A stretch of 64,000 bases of DNA, from contig JBAZNU010000006.1 of assembly GCA_041649015.1 (NCBI GenBank), positions 1 through 64,000 on the forward strand, read 5' to 3'. This document shows positions 1 to 8,733 of this stretch, piece by piece (the stretch's first letter is position 1; the number at the start of each line of letters is the position of its first letter). The notes below the pieces were generated by a model. The model searched no databases and was not told the origin of the DNA. It saw only the letters and a program-made list of their open reading frames with translations. This stretch comes from Ignavibacteria bacterium (GTDB lineage Bacteria; Bacteroidota; Ignavibacteria; Tepidaquicellales; Tepidaquicellaceae). The position numbers and the translations under genes are program-made.

Positions 1-1576
1 TGTCAACTTCATATATTTCATACCCTTCAAACTTATATATATTTGAATCGCTTTTCGGATAGAATATAGTGTCCCAGTAATAATATGATTCTGCTGCATC
101 ATCCCATAAAAGATTTACCGAGCACTGTGTTGAATTTATCTGTGTAACGCTTTGCGAAACAGTTGGTATTGAAGGCAGTAAATTTACATTAAAGTTATTG
201 TCGTATAAAGTCTGAGAAAGGTTACTCAATCGTTTAAGCAATGTTACAGAATTCTTATTATCGCTTCCCCTCTGTAAAAGCTGTGTAAGGACTATCTTTT
301 GAGTATCACCTGGATTCACTGCAAGATCTATTGCACCGGAATTAATAATCATTCTTTTATCCCCGGGAGAATTAAAAGGAAGTATTACACCTGTTGTATC
401 TCCGTTGCAGTTCTGCATTGAGCCTTTGTATTCGGTCCAGCCGGTTCCCGTTTCCGGATCGCCGGAATATGCGAATTTAGTCCTTTTGGGAGGTGAATGA
501 GTAATATCCATCAAGGAAGTTCTGTCTTTTTTCATTCCTTGAAGATAATGGTATGCCGCAACGGGTTCTCCGTTTGCTTGGGATTCACATGGCGGCGGCA
601 TAGAAGCTGTGCTAGTTAAAAATATAAAAGAAGTCATACCGAGTGTATCGCCTGTAACTCTATTTATCGGGCTCCTTATAAAATCGATTCCGAAAGCCGG
701 AGGTGCAGTTCCATATGTCGGAGGAGCTCCGGTTCCATCTTCATTATCACCATTGTAACAGTATCCAAGATTTAAAGTTGTGTCACATCCAATGTAATCG
801 TCATTAGCATCTCCTATGTCAGGTTCAACATATATTCCCGTGAATGTCGAATCCCATCTTGCCGTACCTTTATTTATAATGGTATAACTTATAAACTGGA
901 CATCTTCAATACCGGGCGTAGTGTAAGCCCATGAAATAAAGTGTATCTCCGCGCCAAGAAGAGGTGACTTAATCCCTCCTCCAAATCCTTCCCCGGGAGT
1001 TCTTTGTAAAGAATCTCCGTCGCCCATGCACTCAAATATCGTCTGGCTCGCATTTGGCATTCCTGGTATATCTAATCCGTCATCGTAAATACCGTTATTG
1101 TTCAAATCTTTATAAGGCGCTCCGTAAGGTACCATCTTATACCAGTTTGCATAATCGGGATTGTTATATGCATTATCACCATTCCTTACTGTGTACATCT
1201 TGAAATCGCTGTTCGTAGTCCATGACCCGTTTTGGAAAGTTCCGGGAGTATATTCACCCCAGTATGAAGCCATAACCTGTGCATATTGACCGTTTATTCC
1301 GCAGGCAATGCTCAATCCCGCAGAATAACAGGCATACCTATTTGAACCCTTCGGCCACGAAAGACCCGGAGAATTACCTGAAGCACTGTTCTGATTGAAT
1401 ATACCCGTATTCTGAAAATACGCGGATATGTTGTTTGGATTTAGTATGACTCTTTGAATTATTATAGATTCAGGCAAAAGACTGTAAGGATTCTCTCCTA
1501 CGATTATTCTTGGCTTTGCACGAATAATTGTTACAAAAGAAACAATTAATACTGCGAGGAAAATTAACTTCTTCAT
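1..1576 (-). CDS. Secreted surface protein, C-terminus beyond window edge
   Basis: The reading frame is open from an ATG at 1576 to the window edge, about 525 codons, so the C-terminus is missing. It starts with a Sec signal peptide (MKKLIFLAVLIVSFVTIIRA). The visible part is rich in Gly, Asn, Asp and aromatic residues and contains metal-loop-like stretches such as DLNNNGIYDDG and DGDS. It also has a segment reading INSGAIDLAVNPGDTQKIV, which resembles a phrase I associate with large secreted proteins of Ignavibacteria. A T9SS tail would be expected in the missing part but cannot be seen. It lies beside three T9SS-tailed genes on the same strand. The molecular function is not recognised. Confidence 0.75.
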   Translation of the reverse strand, partial: MKKLIFLAVLIVSFVTIIRAKPRIIVGENPYSLLPESIIIQRVILNPNNISAYFQNTGIFNQNSASGNSPGLSWPKGSNRYACYSAGLSIACGINGQYAQVMASYWGEYTPGTFQNGSWTTNSDFKMYTVRNGDNAYNNPDYANWYKMVPYGAPYKDLNNNGIYDDGLDIPGMPNASQTIFECMGDGDSLQRTPGEGFGGGIKSPLLGAEIHFISWAYTTPGIEDVQFISYTIINKGTARWDSTFTGIYVEPDIGDANDDYIGCDTTLNLGYCYNGDNEDGTGAPPTYGTAPPAFGIDFIRSPINRVTGDTLGMTSFIFLTSTASMPPPCESQANGEPVAAYHYLQGMKKDRTSLMDITHSPPKRTKFAYSGDPETGTGWTEYKGSMQNCNGDTTGVILPFNSPGDKRMIINSGAIDLAVNPGDTQKIVLTQLLQRGSDNKNSVTLLKRLSNLSQTLYDNNFNVNLLPSIPTVSQSVTQINSTQCSVNLLWDDAAESYYYWDTIFYPKSDSNIYKFEGYEIYEVD

Positions 1577-1847
1577 TTAATTAATATAAAATTAATAAAT
1601 GCTTTATTTAATATAATTTATTGAACTTCGAAATAATAAATTAAAGTATCAAGTGTATTATCCTTTCGTACAGCATACACAAAAATACTTATTATGATTA
1701 TAAAAGATTCGCTCCCGAAATATGCTGCTCCGTGTTTAATCAGAACAGCTTTTAAATTAACTTGATATAACTTTGATTATTCAGGTCTATCTGCTTTCCA
1801 TATTAAATCTCTTCTGTATTACTCTTAGTAAAATATACCTCTATTTG

Positions 1848-3161
1848 TTACTTCAAAAGCACCATGCGCTTCGTCTGTTTAAACTTTTCTGTTTGCAAAG
1901 TATAAAAGTATATTCCGCTCGAATATCCCGATGCATTCCATTGCGTGCTGTACGTCCCCGGCTGCAATCTCTCATTCACAAGCGTTTCCACTTCCCGACC
2001 CATTAAATCATAAACCTTTAGCATCACATCACTGACCGCTGGAAGCTGAAAGCTGATGACTGTCTTCGGATTAAACGGATTCGGATAGTTCTGCGATAGT
2101 AAATATGAAGATGGAATATCCGTCGAGACATGCATTGCTGATGTTAAACCACCTGTTAATGTTTTTAGTATAACTCCATAGTAACCTACCGCCCAACCTG
2201 TTAATGTATCAGTAAAAAATATTCCGTTTATTATCTCTGTTCCTGCTAAGTTTTGTTTTACCCAGTCTTGTCCGCCATTAGTTGTTTTTGAAATATTTGA
2301 ATTTCCCGAAGATGTATATCCTGCTATCCAACCGGTATTTGCATTTACAAAATACATCGCTCGATTGTTGTAATTATTAATAATATTAGTCGTCCAATTG
2401 ATTCCGCCATTAGTTGTTTTTACTAACATTGTATTTTCTATATATCCAAGTGCATAACCTGTAGAAGAATTCAGAAATTGAATTTCTCTGCCACGTATTG
2501 CATTAATTGAATCGTTAAACATTAATGACCAATTATTTCCTTCGTTAGTGGTTTTGTAAATTCTCAATATAATCGGAAGCATTTCCTCTTGATATGTACA
2601 AGTTATCCAACCGGTTTGGGAATTGATAAAACTTAAACCTTCTGTTGTTCCGCATTCGAGTGAATTTGAATAATTCACTCCGCCATTAGTAGATTTCAAT
2701 ATCGAACCTGATGATGTAAAGGAAAGATATTCACTGTAATTTCTATAAACTATATTTTCATTTACTGCATAAACATCTTTGATATACGCATTCCCAAAAA
2801 TTGCAGGAGTTTTACTGTAAATAATATTCCAATTACTTCCTCCATTCGTTGTCTTGAAAACATACGTACCTATTACATATGAATAATAATTATTATCACC
2901 TGCAAGGAATCCTGTATTTTCATTAAGAAAATGTACTGAATTAATTGTTGCCTGAACCGGAAGAGTTTGGCTTATCCAATTCTGCCCTCCATTTGTGGTT
3001 TTTAAGACAATAGAATCACCAACAACCCAACCGGTATTTGAATTGACAAAATATAAACTTTTTAAATTTCTGTTTGTCTCTGAATTTTGCGAATACCATC
3101 CCGGCTGAGAACTTACAATATTGCAAATGAGGAGAATCATAATTACTAAAAACTTTTTCAT
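1848..3161 (-). CDS. YCF48/BNR-type beta-propeller protein with T9SS sorting tail
   Basis: This 437-residue protein has a signal peptide (residues 1-18, MKKFLVIMILLICNIVSS). It is followed by about six to seven repeats of the form hhFhNxNTGWhhG...hhKTTNGGxNW, spanning roughly residues 30-340. That is the YCF48/BNR-like propeller blade, common in secreted proteins and not evidence for photosynthesis here. From about residue 349 there is a T9SS type A tail (YPNPFNP, then VYDLMGREVETLVNE and GIYFY), which directs export through the outer membrane and surface attachment. It is paralogous to the next two genes but its tail has diverged from theirs. The ligand is unknown. Confidence 0.85.
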   Translation of the reverse strand: MKKFLVIMILLICNIVSSQPGWYSQNSETNRNLKSLYFVNSNTGWVVGDSIVLKTTNGGQNWISQTLPVQATINSVHFLNENTGFLAGDNNYYSYVIGTYVFKTTNGGSNWNIIYSKTPAIFGNAYIKDVYAVNENIVYRNYSEYLSFTSSGSILKSTNGGVNYSNSLECGTTEGLSFINSQTGWITCTYQEEMLPIILRIYKTTNEGNNWSLMFNDSINAIRGREIQFLNSSTGYALGYIENTMLVKTTNGGINWTTNIINNYNNRAMYFVNANTGWIAGYTSSGNSNISKTTNGGQDWVKQNLAGTEIINGIFFTDTLTGWAVGYYGVILKTLTGGLTSAMHVSTDIPSSYLLSQNYPNPFNPKTVISFQLPAVSDVMLKVYDLMGREVETLVNERLQPGTYSTQWNASGYSSGIYFYTLQTEKFKQTKRMVLLK

Positions 3162-3215
3162 GACTTTTAATTTAATTCATCTTTCCAAAACTTTGATTAA
3201 GAAATAAAGATATTC

Positions 3216-5132
3216 TTATTTTAATAATATCATCCTTTTTGTCTCTCTAAAATTCCCGACCATCATTTGATAAAAATAAACCCCGCTATTCAGCATTGAA
3301 CCATCAAATGTAGTTTCATAAGTACCAGGTAGTAACCTCTCATTCACAAGCGTCTTAACTTCTCGACCCATCACATCATAAACTTTCAATACCGTCAAAT
3401 AATCATCCCCGAATAATCCTGTCGAGCTACTCATCACTTCAAACCTTATCTTCGAAACAGGATTAAACGGATTCGGATAGTTCTGCTCCAACTTAAAACT
3501 TTTTGGTATTTCTGAACTTATATTAGAGATAAACACCGAGCCTCCGTTTGTTGTTTTCAAAATCGTACCTTCACTACCTACAACATAACCAGTCATTGAA
3601 TTCACAAAATGCAATGAATTAAATGCACCTATAATCCTTATTTGCTCTGCATTCCAGTTTATTCCGCCGTTTGTTGATTTATATATATTCCCGTTTGTTA
3701 CGGTAAACCACCCGTTCATTATGTCAGTGAATTGCAGAGATTTCACTGGTATACCTGTATAATAACTATTCCAGTTTGTACCTCCGTTTGTCGTTTTCAT
3801 TATTGTTTCTTGCGTTCCTATCCAGCCAGTTTGTGCATTAACAAAATAAACTGAATAAAGCGTGACAGGGTCCGTTTGTATGTATTCCCAGTTACTTCCT
3901 GAATTTGTTGTCTTGTAAATTGTTCTAATTCCTCCAACTGCATATCCTGTTTGTACATCTGTGAAATATACTGAGTAAAGCATCGGATAATTAGAGTTTA
4001 ATTGAGTAAACCAGTTTACTCCTGCATTTGTTGTTTTGAGAATTATACTGTTGTAATAACTACTGCCTCCACCCACAGCCCAACCGGTTTGTTCATTAAT
4101 AAAATGTATTGAATTAATCTGCTCGGTTGAACCGCTTGCGGCTGAATCCCATATTATTCCTCCGTTTGTACTTCTGTATATCATATTTGAATAACCTGTT
4201 GTAAATCCTGTCTGGGCATTAACAAAGCATATAGTTAGAAGATACTTTGATGCGGGAATACTATTAATGCTGTAACTTGCACCACCATTTGTTGTTTTTA
4301 GTGTTGTGCCGCTGCTACCGCATATCCACCCTGTTTCCGGATTTATAAAGCGAACTGAATTTAAGCTGTTCTTGGTTATATGAGAATACTGGAAATTCCA
4401 TTCAGTCCCGCCGTTTATTGTCTTTAATATATACCCGCTATATCCTACTGCCCACCCAGTCTGATTGTTTATAAAACTGAGTGACCTTAATCCCGATAAA
4501 CTCACTGGGATTTGTCCTATCCAGGTGATACCTCCGTTGGTTGTTTTGCTTAATGTATTCTCACCCGAAATCCATCCTGTCATTGAATTCTCAAAATGCA
4601 AATCAAAAAGATTTGTTGAACTGGGACTTGTAAGTGATATCCAATTTATGCCGCCGTTAGTTGTCTTTCGTAAATACCCTGAAGGTCCCGTTATATAACC
4701 CGTGTTCTCATCAGGAAAATGAAATCCATAAACAGAGATCCCTGCAGCATGAATCTCATACCAATTTGTTCCGCCATTTGTTGTCTTAAAAACATTACCG
4801 TTATCACCTGCTGTCCATCCTGTTTCTGAATTTAAAAACTGAATGTTGTAGCAATTTGTCGTAACAGTTGTTTCCGACCAGTTAATCCCTGAGTCAGTAA
4901 AATAAATCCCTCTGAAGTATGAAGTCGTGAAAGGATTCTTTATTATCCAGTTTATTCCTCCATTGGTGGTTTTCATGATTGTTCCGTTTATACCTGCAAT
5001 CCATCCTGTTGATGAATTAATAAAACAAGAACTGTACAAAGAGTTTCCCGAAGGATATGGATTCTGCCACATCCATTGAGCCTTTAAACACATCGCTAAG
5101 AGTAAAAATAATAGTACAAAAATTCTTTTCAT
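3216..5132 (-). CDS. Long YCF48/BNR-type propeller protein with T9SS tail
   Basis: This 638-residue paralogue of the neighbouring genes has a signal peptide at residues 1-19 and roughly a dozen blade repeats with KTTNGG cores. A T9SS type A tail starts near residue 545 (LEQNYPNPFNP...MGREVKTLVNERLLPG). One repeat near residue 75 is compacted: GIYFTD runs straight into SGINWSE without the usual TGWxxG...KTTN section, which looks like an in-frame internal deletion. The last 80 or so codons are almost identical in DNA to those of the next gene upstream (5178-6431), although the repeats are not. Secreted surface protein, ligand unknown. Confidence 0.85.
   Translation of the reverse strand: MKRIFVLLFLLLAMCLKAQWMWQNPYPSGNSLYSSCFINSSTGWIAGINGTIMKTTNGGINWIIKNPFTTSYFRGIYFTDSGINWSETTVTTNCYNIQFLNSETGWTAGDNGNVFKTTNGGTNWYEIHAAGISVYGFHFPDENTGYITGPSGYLRKTTNGGINWISLTSPSSTNLFDLHFENSMTGWISGENTLSKTTNGGITWIGQIPVSLSGLRSLSFINNQTGWAVGYSGYILKTINGGTEWNFQYSHITKNSLNSVRFINPETGWICGSSGTTLKTTNGGASYSINSIPASKYLLTICFVNAQTGFTTGYSNMIYRSTNGGIIWDSAASGSTEQINSIHFINEQTGWAVGGGSSYYNSIILKTTNAGVNWFTQLNSNYPMLYSVYFTDVQTGYAVGGIRTIYKTTNSGSNWEYIQTDPVTLYSVYFVNAQTGWIGTQETIMKTTNGGTNWNSYYTGIPVKSLQFTDIMNGWFTVTNGNIYKSTNGGINWNAEQIRIIGAFNSLHFVNSMTGYVVGSEGTILKTTNGGSVFISNISSEIPKSFKLEQNYPNPFNPVSKIRFEVMSSSTGLFGDDYLTVLKVYDVMGREVKTLVNERLLPGTYETTFDGSMLNSGVYFYQMMVGNFRETKRMILLK
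3220..3486 (-). repeat. Near-identical T9SS tail segment, copy 1
   Basis: This covers the 3' end of the gene at 3216-5132. It aligns without gaps to 5182-5448 at an offset of 1962 bases; I counted 9 differences over the 246 aligned positions 3241-3486. The flanking blade repeats are far less alike, so the tail was copied or converted recently as a unit. Confidence 0.85.
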
Positions 5133-5177
5133 ATAATTTCTAATTTATTAATAATTTCCTTTTTCATTGTCTAAAAA

Positions 5178-6431
5178 CTATTTCAACAATATCATCCTCT
5201 TTGTCTCTGTAAAATTCCCGACCAACATTTGATAAAAATAAACACCGCTATTCAGCATCGAACCATCAAATGTAGTTTCATAAGTACCAGGTAGTAACCT
5301 CTCATTCACAAGCGTCTTAACTTCGCGACCCATCACATCATAAACTTTCAATACCGTCAAATAGTCATCCCCGAATACTCCTGTCGGGCTACTCATCACT
5401 TCAAACCTTATCTTCGTAACAGGATTAAACGGATTCGGATAGTTCTGCCAAAGCCTGTATTCTTGCGGTACTTCAATACTTATTTGATTTATCCCTACCC
5501 CCCCATTAGTTGTTTTGAATAAATACCCTTTACCACCCGCAGCCCAAAGCGTGCTGTCGTTTGACTTGCTTATACCATAGATAGAGCCCATAAAATTAAT
5601 TGGCAGAATTTGCGGCACCCAGTTAACACCTGAGTTTGTTGTTTTATTTATAACTCCGGAACCACCCAGCCAACCCGTATTTATATCTTTGAAATAAACT
5701 GACTTTGCATCATCAGGATAATTAAGATACATCCAGTTATCTCCGCAGTTTGTTGTTTTCCTGACACCGTTATTATCACCCACTGCCCAGCCGGTTAAAT
5801 CATTTATGAAAGTTATTTCATAAATGTATGTATGAAAAGCACCCTCAAACACTCTCTGCCAGCTCACCCCTCCATTCGTAGTTTTATGTATTACACTGTA
5901 ATAAGTTGTTATAAATCCTGTATTTCCATTCAAGAAATTCACAGCATAAGACGTATTAATTGTATTGCTCATTTGAAGCCAATTGTTCCCGCCGTTCGTT
6001 GTTACAAATGTATGATTACCTGTTACCCAGCCCGTGTCAGGATTTAAAAAGAATGCTTTGTTGTGATCGCTCGAGTCTGTAAACTGTTGTACCCAGTTCA
6101 GTCCTCCGTTAGTTGTTTTTCTGACTGTTCCTTTATCACCTATTATCCATCCTGTATAATCATTGATGAAATATAAGTCCCAAAGTCCGGGAATTGTACC
6201 AATATTCATTAAATACCAGTTTAAACCGGAATTACTTGTTTTTAGTAACTTACCCTCTGTTGCAAAATTTTGTAGGTTCTTGTATCCCGCTATCCAACCG
6301 GTACTCGAAGAGGTGAACTGTACATCCATAAAATAAAAAGTTGTGTCAGAATAGATTAAAACCCATTGAGAATAGCAGTAATTTGTCAACAATGAATAAC
6401 TTAATGCGAGTAGAAAGAATATCTTTTTCAC
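5178..6431 (-). CDS. YCF48/BNR-type propeller protein with T9SS tail
   Basis: This is a 417-residue protein with a signal peptide (about 1-21), around seven blade repeats (for example WAVGDNNGVRKTTNCGDNW), and a T9SS type A tail from about residue 324 (WQNYPNPFNP). It is the 5'-most member of a three-gene tandem family on the minus strand; spacing to the next member is 45 nt, so co-transcription is possible. The tail DNA nearly matches the neighbour at 3216-5132. The start is an ATG at 6431 followed by a normal signal sequence. Confidence 0.85.
   Translation of the reverse strand: MKKIFFLLALSYSLLTNYCYSQWVLIYSDTTFYFMDVQFTSSSTGWIAGYKNLQNFATEGKLLKTSNSGLNWYLMNIGTIPGLWDLYFINDYTGWIIGDKGTVRKTTNGGLNWVQQFTDSSDHNKAFFLNPDTGWVTGNHTFVTTNGGNNWLQMSNTINTSYAVNFLNGNTGFITTYYSVIHKTTNGGVSWQRVFEGAFHTYIYEITFINDLTGWAVGDNNGVRKTTNCGDNWMYLNYPDDAKSVYFKDINTGWLGGSGVINKTTNSGVNWVPQILPINFMGSIYGISKSNDSTLWAAGGKGYLFKTTNGGVGINQISIEVPQEYRLWQNYPNPFNPVTKIRFEVMSSPTGVFGDDYLTVLKVYDVMGREVKTLVNERLLPGTYETTFDGSMLNSGVYFYQMLVGNFTETKRMILLK
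5182..5448 (-). repeat. Near-identical T9SS tail segment, copy 2
   Basis: This is the partner of 3220-3486, at the 3' end of the gene at 5178-6431. It encodes the sorting tail, including YPNPFNP and MGREVKTLVNERLLPG. Confidence 0.85.
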
Positions 6432-6695
6432 ACAACTTTACATTAAATTTTTTAAGATGAATTCTGCTCGGTGTGTTTTTACATTTTGCCATAACCTGTT
6501 AATGTAAGCATGTAAATCGGAAAATATCTATTTACAATTTAATGATTTATTTCTTTCGATTCAAATCATTTTTTGAGGATTAATATTTATTTATTCACGA
6601 TAATGATTTATTATTGCCTTAATTTATCATTATTATAGAGTAAAGGAATGATGTTGAACTTCTTCATGATTCTATTTGTACTTTATACAGTAATA

Positions 6696-6726
6696 ATTAA
6701 ATCCTTTCAAAGAGAAAGGATTTAAT
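6696..6726. repeat. 13-bp perfect inverted repeat, possible terminator
   Basis: The arms 6696-6708 (ATTAAATCCTTTC) and 6714-6726 are perfect complements around a 5-base loop. It lies about 300 nt beyond the stop codon of the minus-strand phosphatase gene and upstream of the propeller genes. A T-rich stretch follows on the minus strand, so it could end transcription, but the distance to the stop codon makes this uncertain. Confidence 0.5.
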
Positions 6727-6829
6727 GTTTACACACTCTATTTGTATATGTTTTCTTTGTTTAGGATTATTCATAGAGGACATTATTTGCTTCCCTCATG
6801 ATTAAACTTTTAGCAATATCTTAAGTATT

Positions 6830-6992
6830 CTCCGTGTGCTCCGTGTTTTCTCTGTATCCTCTTGATAAAATCTTTTCGTTTTTTTAGTTCTTGCTTTGTC
6901 ATGTCAACTATATAATATCTTCTCTTCTTCTGTTTTCCATGCTCTTAATAATAATTAATAAGTTCACTCCGCTGTATCTGTGCACTCTGTAG
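6830..6992. repeat. Decayed CTCCGTG/CTCTGTG short repeats
   Basis: CTCCGTG occurs at 6830 and 6839 and CTCTGTA at 6850. A second patch at 6965-6992 reads CACTCCGCTGTATCTGTGCA and then CTCTGTAG. This resembles the low-complexity CTCTGTG-type intergenic repeats found in many environmental bacterial genomes. No function is inferred. Confidence 0.4.
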
Positions 6993-7022
6993 TAAATTTG
7001 TTCTATGCTAAAATCTTTTCTC

Positions 7023-8123
7023 TTACATCTTCTTCATTACAATAATCGAAATATCATCATTCTGTCTTGTTTGTCCTGTAAACTGAAATATATCCTCAAC
7101 TATTTGCTCTCCAAGTGCTTTTGCTGATAACTCCTTATTCTGCAATATAACCGACTTCATTTTTTCATTGCCGTAAAACTCTCCTGCTCGATTCTTTGCA
7201 TCAGTTATTCCGTCTGAATATATTACAACTATATTCCCCTCTTTAAACTCTTCTTTAAACACAGAATAATCCGCATTCTTAATCAGTCCCAATGCTGTCT
7301 CTCCGTGAGGTGTTTCTTTAATCTGATTATCACGCAAAATATATGCTGGCAGATGCCCCGCATTTACCATTTCTATCGTATTACTGCCTTTAATGATTTC
7401 AACATAAAATAATGAAGCAAACATCTTGCGGAGCTTTTCCTTATAAAATGTACTGTTCACTTTTGATATTAATTCGCTTGTCTTATAATCCGGAGCAAGT
7501 GCTTTTATTATTGCTTGAAGTTTGCTCGTCATCAATGCCGCATGCAATCCTTTTCCCGCAACATCTGATACAAACAGCGTCGCTCTATCGTCGTCAACAT
7601 AGAAGAAATCAACGAGGTCTCCCGATACTTCATTCGCTGGTCTTGAATAAAGCCATAACGTCCAGCCGTCAAGATAAGGCGACTCCTCCGGCATTAGTGC
7701 TTCCTGTATTTTTCTTCCCGCTACAAGCTCATCCTTTGCAAGCAATTTGTCTTTTAATTCCAGCATTAAAAGTATTATTATTATTAAACATCCAAGCACG
7801 CTGAAATCAGTCGAAAATGCTACGTTAAACTCATCAAACTCTATTCTTATTGCTGTGATTATAAAGAATGCTCCCGCAAGAAGCATTACACGACGCATCG
7901 GATTCAGTTTCAATATCATGCTTTTCAAAATCCATACTACAGAAAAGAATCCCCTTTTCATTGGATTCATCTTGTTCAGCTTCGCCTTATTTTCAGGCGT
8001 CACATAAAACTCTATAATATCATTCATGTCCTGGCTGAAATCTTTTGTCATTTCATTAACATTCATGTCAGATTCTAATGTCTTAAAAAAACCCGGCTCG
8101 TTTTGTTTTGCGTCTCTGCTCAT
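7023..8123 (-). CDS. Membrane-bound SpoIIE/RsbU-type PP2C phosphatase
   Basis: This 366-residue protein has two predicted membrane helices (about 79-95 and 106-122) and a short coiled linker. A PP2C-family SpoIIE/RsbU domain spans about 155-366. Motifs visible are SGDLVDFF, VSDVAGKGLHAAL, YSDGITDAKN and RQNDDISIIVMK, which carry the acidic metal-binding residues of the family. Such enzymes dephosphorylate anti-anti-sigma (STAS) proteins in partner-switching systems. No sensor domain other than the membrane part is seen, and no STAS or anti-sigma gene is adjacent, so its target lies elsewhere. It is monocistronic, with a large gap on each side. Confidence 0.88.
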   Translation of the reverse strand: MSRDAKQNEPGFFKTLESDMNVNEMTKDFSQDMNDIIEFYVTPENKAKLNKMNPMKRGFFSVVWILKSMILKLNPMRRVMLLAGAFFIITAIRIEFDEFNVAFSTDFSVLGCLIIIILLMLELKDKLLAKDELVAGRKIQEALMPEESPYLDGWTLWLYSRPANEVSGDLVDFFYVDDDRATLFVSDVAGKGLHAALMTSKLQAIIKALAPDYKTSELISKVNSTFYKEKLRKMFASLFYVEIIKGSNTIEMVNAGHLPAYILRDNQIKETPHGETALGLIKNADYSVFKEEFKEGNIVVIYSDGITDAKNRAGEFYGNEKMKSVILQNKELSAKALGEQIVEDIFQFTGQTRQNDDISIIVMKKM

Positions 8124-8307
8124 CGTTTATTTTTATATTTAATACGGAATAAATAATATATTAGTTGCAATTTATTGTATTTTCTGCATTTTTTAACTAT
8201 CGGTATTTATATAAATCTTATTATTTTTATTTCCTTCTTTCAGTTTTAACAAATACTACTTCAAAGAAACTTAAATAAGCTATTGTTTTATCATACCCCC
8301 TCCTGTC

Positions 8308-8332
8308 ATTCCCGCGTGCTCTTGGCGGGAAT
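8308..8332. repeat. dRS3-like inverted repeat (ATTCCCGC...GCGGGAAT)
   Basis: Perfect 8-bp arms at 8308-8315 and 8325-8332 flank a 9-base centre. The ATTCCC...GGGAAT form is like the widespread dRS3/REP-type small dispersed repeats. The surrounding context GTCATTCCCGCG...GGCGGGAATCT is typical of that type. It stands out as GC-rich in an AT-rich gap. Confidence 0.6.
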
Positions 8333-8518
8333 CTTATCACTTTTACCTCTTTATAACCGTTATTTTCTTAAAAAAATCCATGATAATTCTTCTTAAGGGT
8401 GCCTATCCGCGTTTTTTTATCTGCTTGAAACATTTTTCTCTTGACATTAGTAAAAAATATTTGTAAACTTGTACTAGTATAGATTATACACATAATAATC
8501 TAATTTATTAGTCTGGTA

Positions 8519-8547
8519 TTAAGTAATTTCCCAATAATATTACTTAA
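8519..8547. repeat. 9-bp palindrome, possible operator
   Basis: The arms TTAAGTAAT (8519-8527) and ATTACTTAA (8539-8547) are perfect complements with an 11-base centre. The centre-to-centre spacing is about two helical turns. It is about 190 bp upstream of the gene at 8734. A dimeric regulator could bind here, but nothing else supports that. Confidence 0.35.
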
Positions 8548-8586
8548 ATTATTGATAATACAGCACCTCTTATGAACCTCCAATAA

Positions 8587-8630
8587 AAGTACGGTAATAG
8601 CACGATAATTATACGATTATAGTACGGAGT
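8587..8630 (+). repeat. Degenerate 11-bp tandem array (4 units)
   Basis: Four units of exactly 11 bp start at 8587, 8598, 8609 and 8620. The first is AAGTACGGTAA; the others keep an ACG core at the same place. It ends 103 bp before the ATG of the gene at 8734. The core matches that of the array upstream of the atp operon (30515-30569) when each is read in the direction of its downstream gene. See the findings. Confidence 0.65.
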
Positions 8631-8733
8631 AATTGGCCTTATCTTGCCTTTTGTTTAGGAATTAGGTATGTTGTAGATAAGTACTGCTGTAATTGCCGTA
8701 TCTATTATTTATAACAATTAAATAAATTGAATT

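Larger units (their letters stand above)
6432..7022. other. 591-bp AT-rich intergenic gap
   Basis: No convincing gene is seen on either strand. The gap holds a perfect 13-bp hairpin (6696-6726) and a decayed CTCCGTG/CTCTGTG-type short repeat region (6830-6992), listed separately. It should contain the promoter of the three-gene propeller cluster on the minus strand and the 3' end of the phosphatase transcript. I cannot assign a promoter with confidence. Confidence 0.5.
8124..8733. other. 610-bp intergenic gap between divergent genes
   Basis: This lies between a minus-strand and a plus-strand gene, so both promoters should be here. It holds a dRS3-like inverted repeat (8308-8332), a 9-bp palindrome (8519-8547) and an 11-bp tandem array (8587-8630). 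TTGACA at 8441 could be a -35 box, but no good -10 follows at the usual distance. No gene is seen. Confidence 0.5.

Noticed and set aside
1848..6431. YCF48-like repeats as evidence of a photosystem
   Set aside because: The blade family is widely used in secreted proteins, all copies here have T9SS tails, and no photosynthesis gene is in the window.
8441..8470. TTGACA at 8441 as a promoter for the gene at 8734
   Set aside because: The sequence at the right distance (TAAACT) is a poor -10, and the spacing to the gene is nearly 300 bp.
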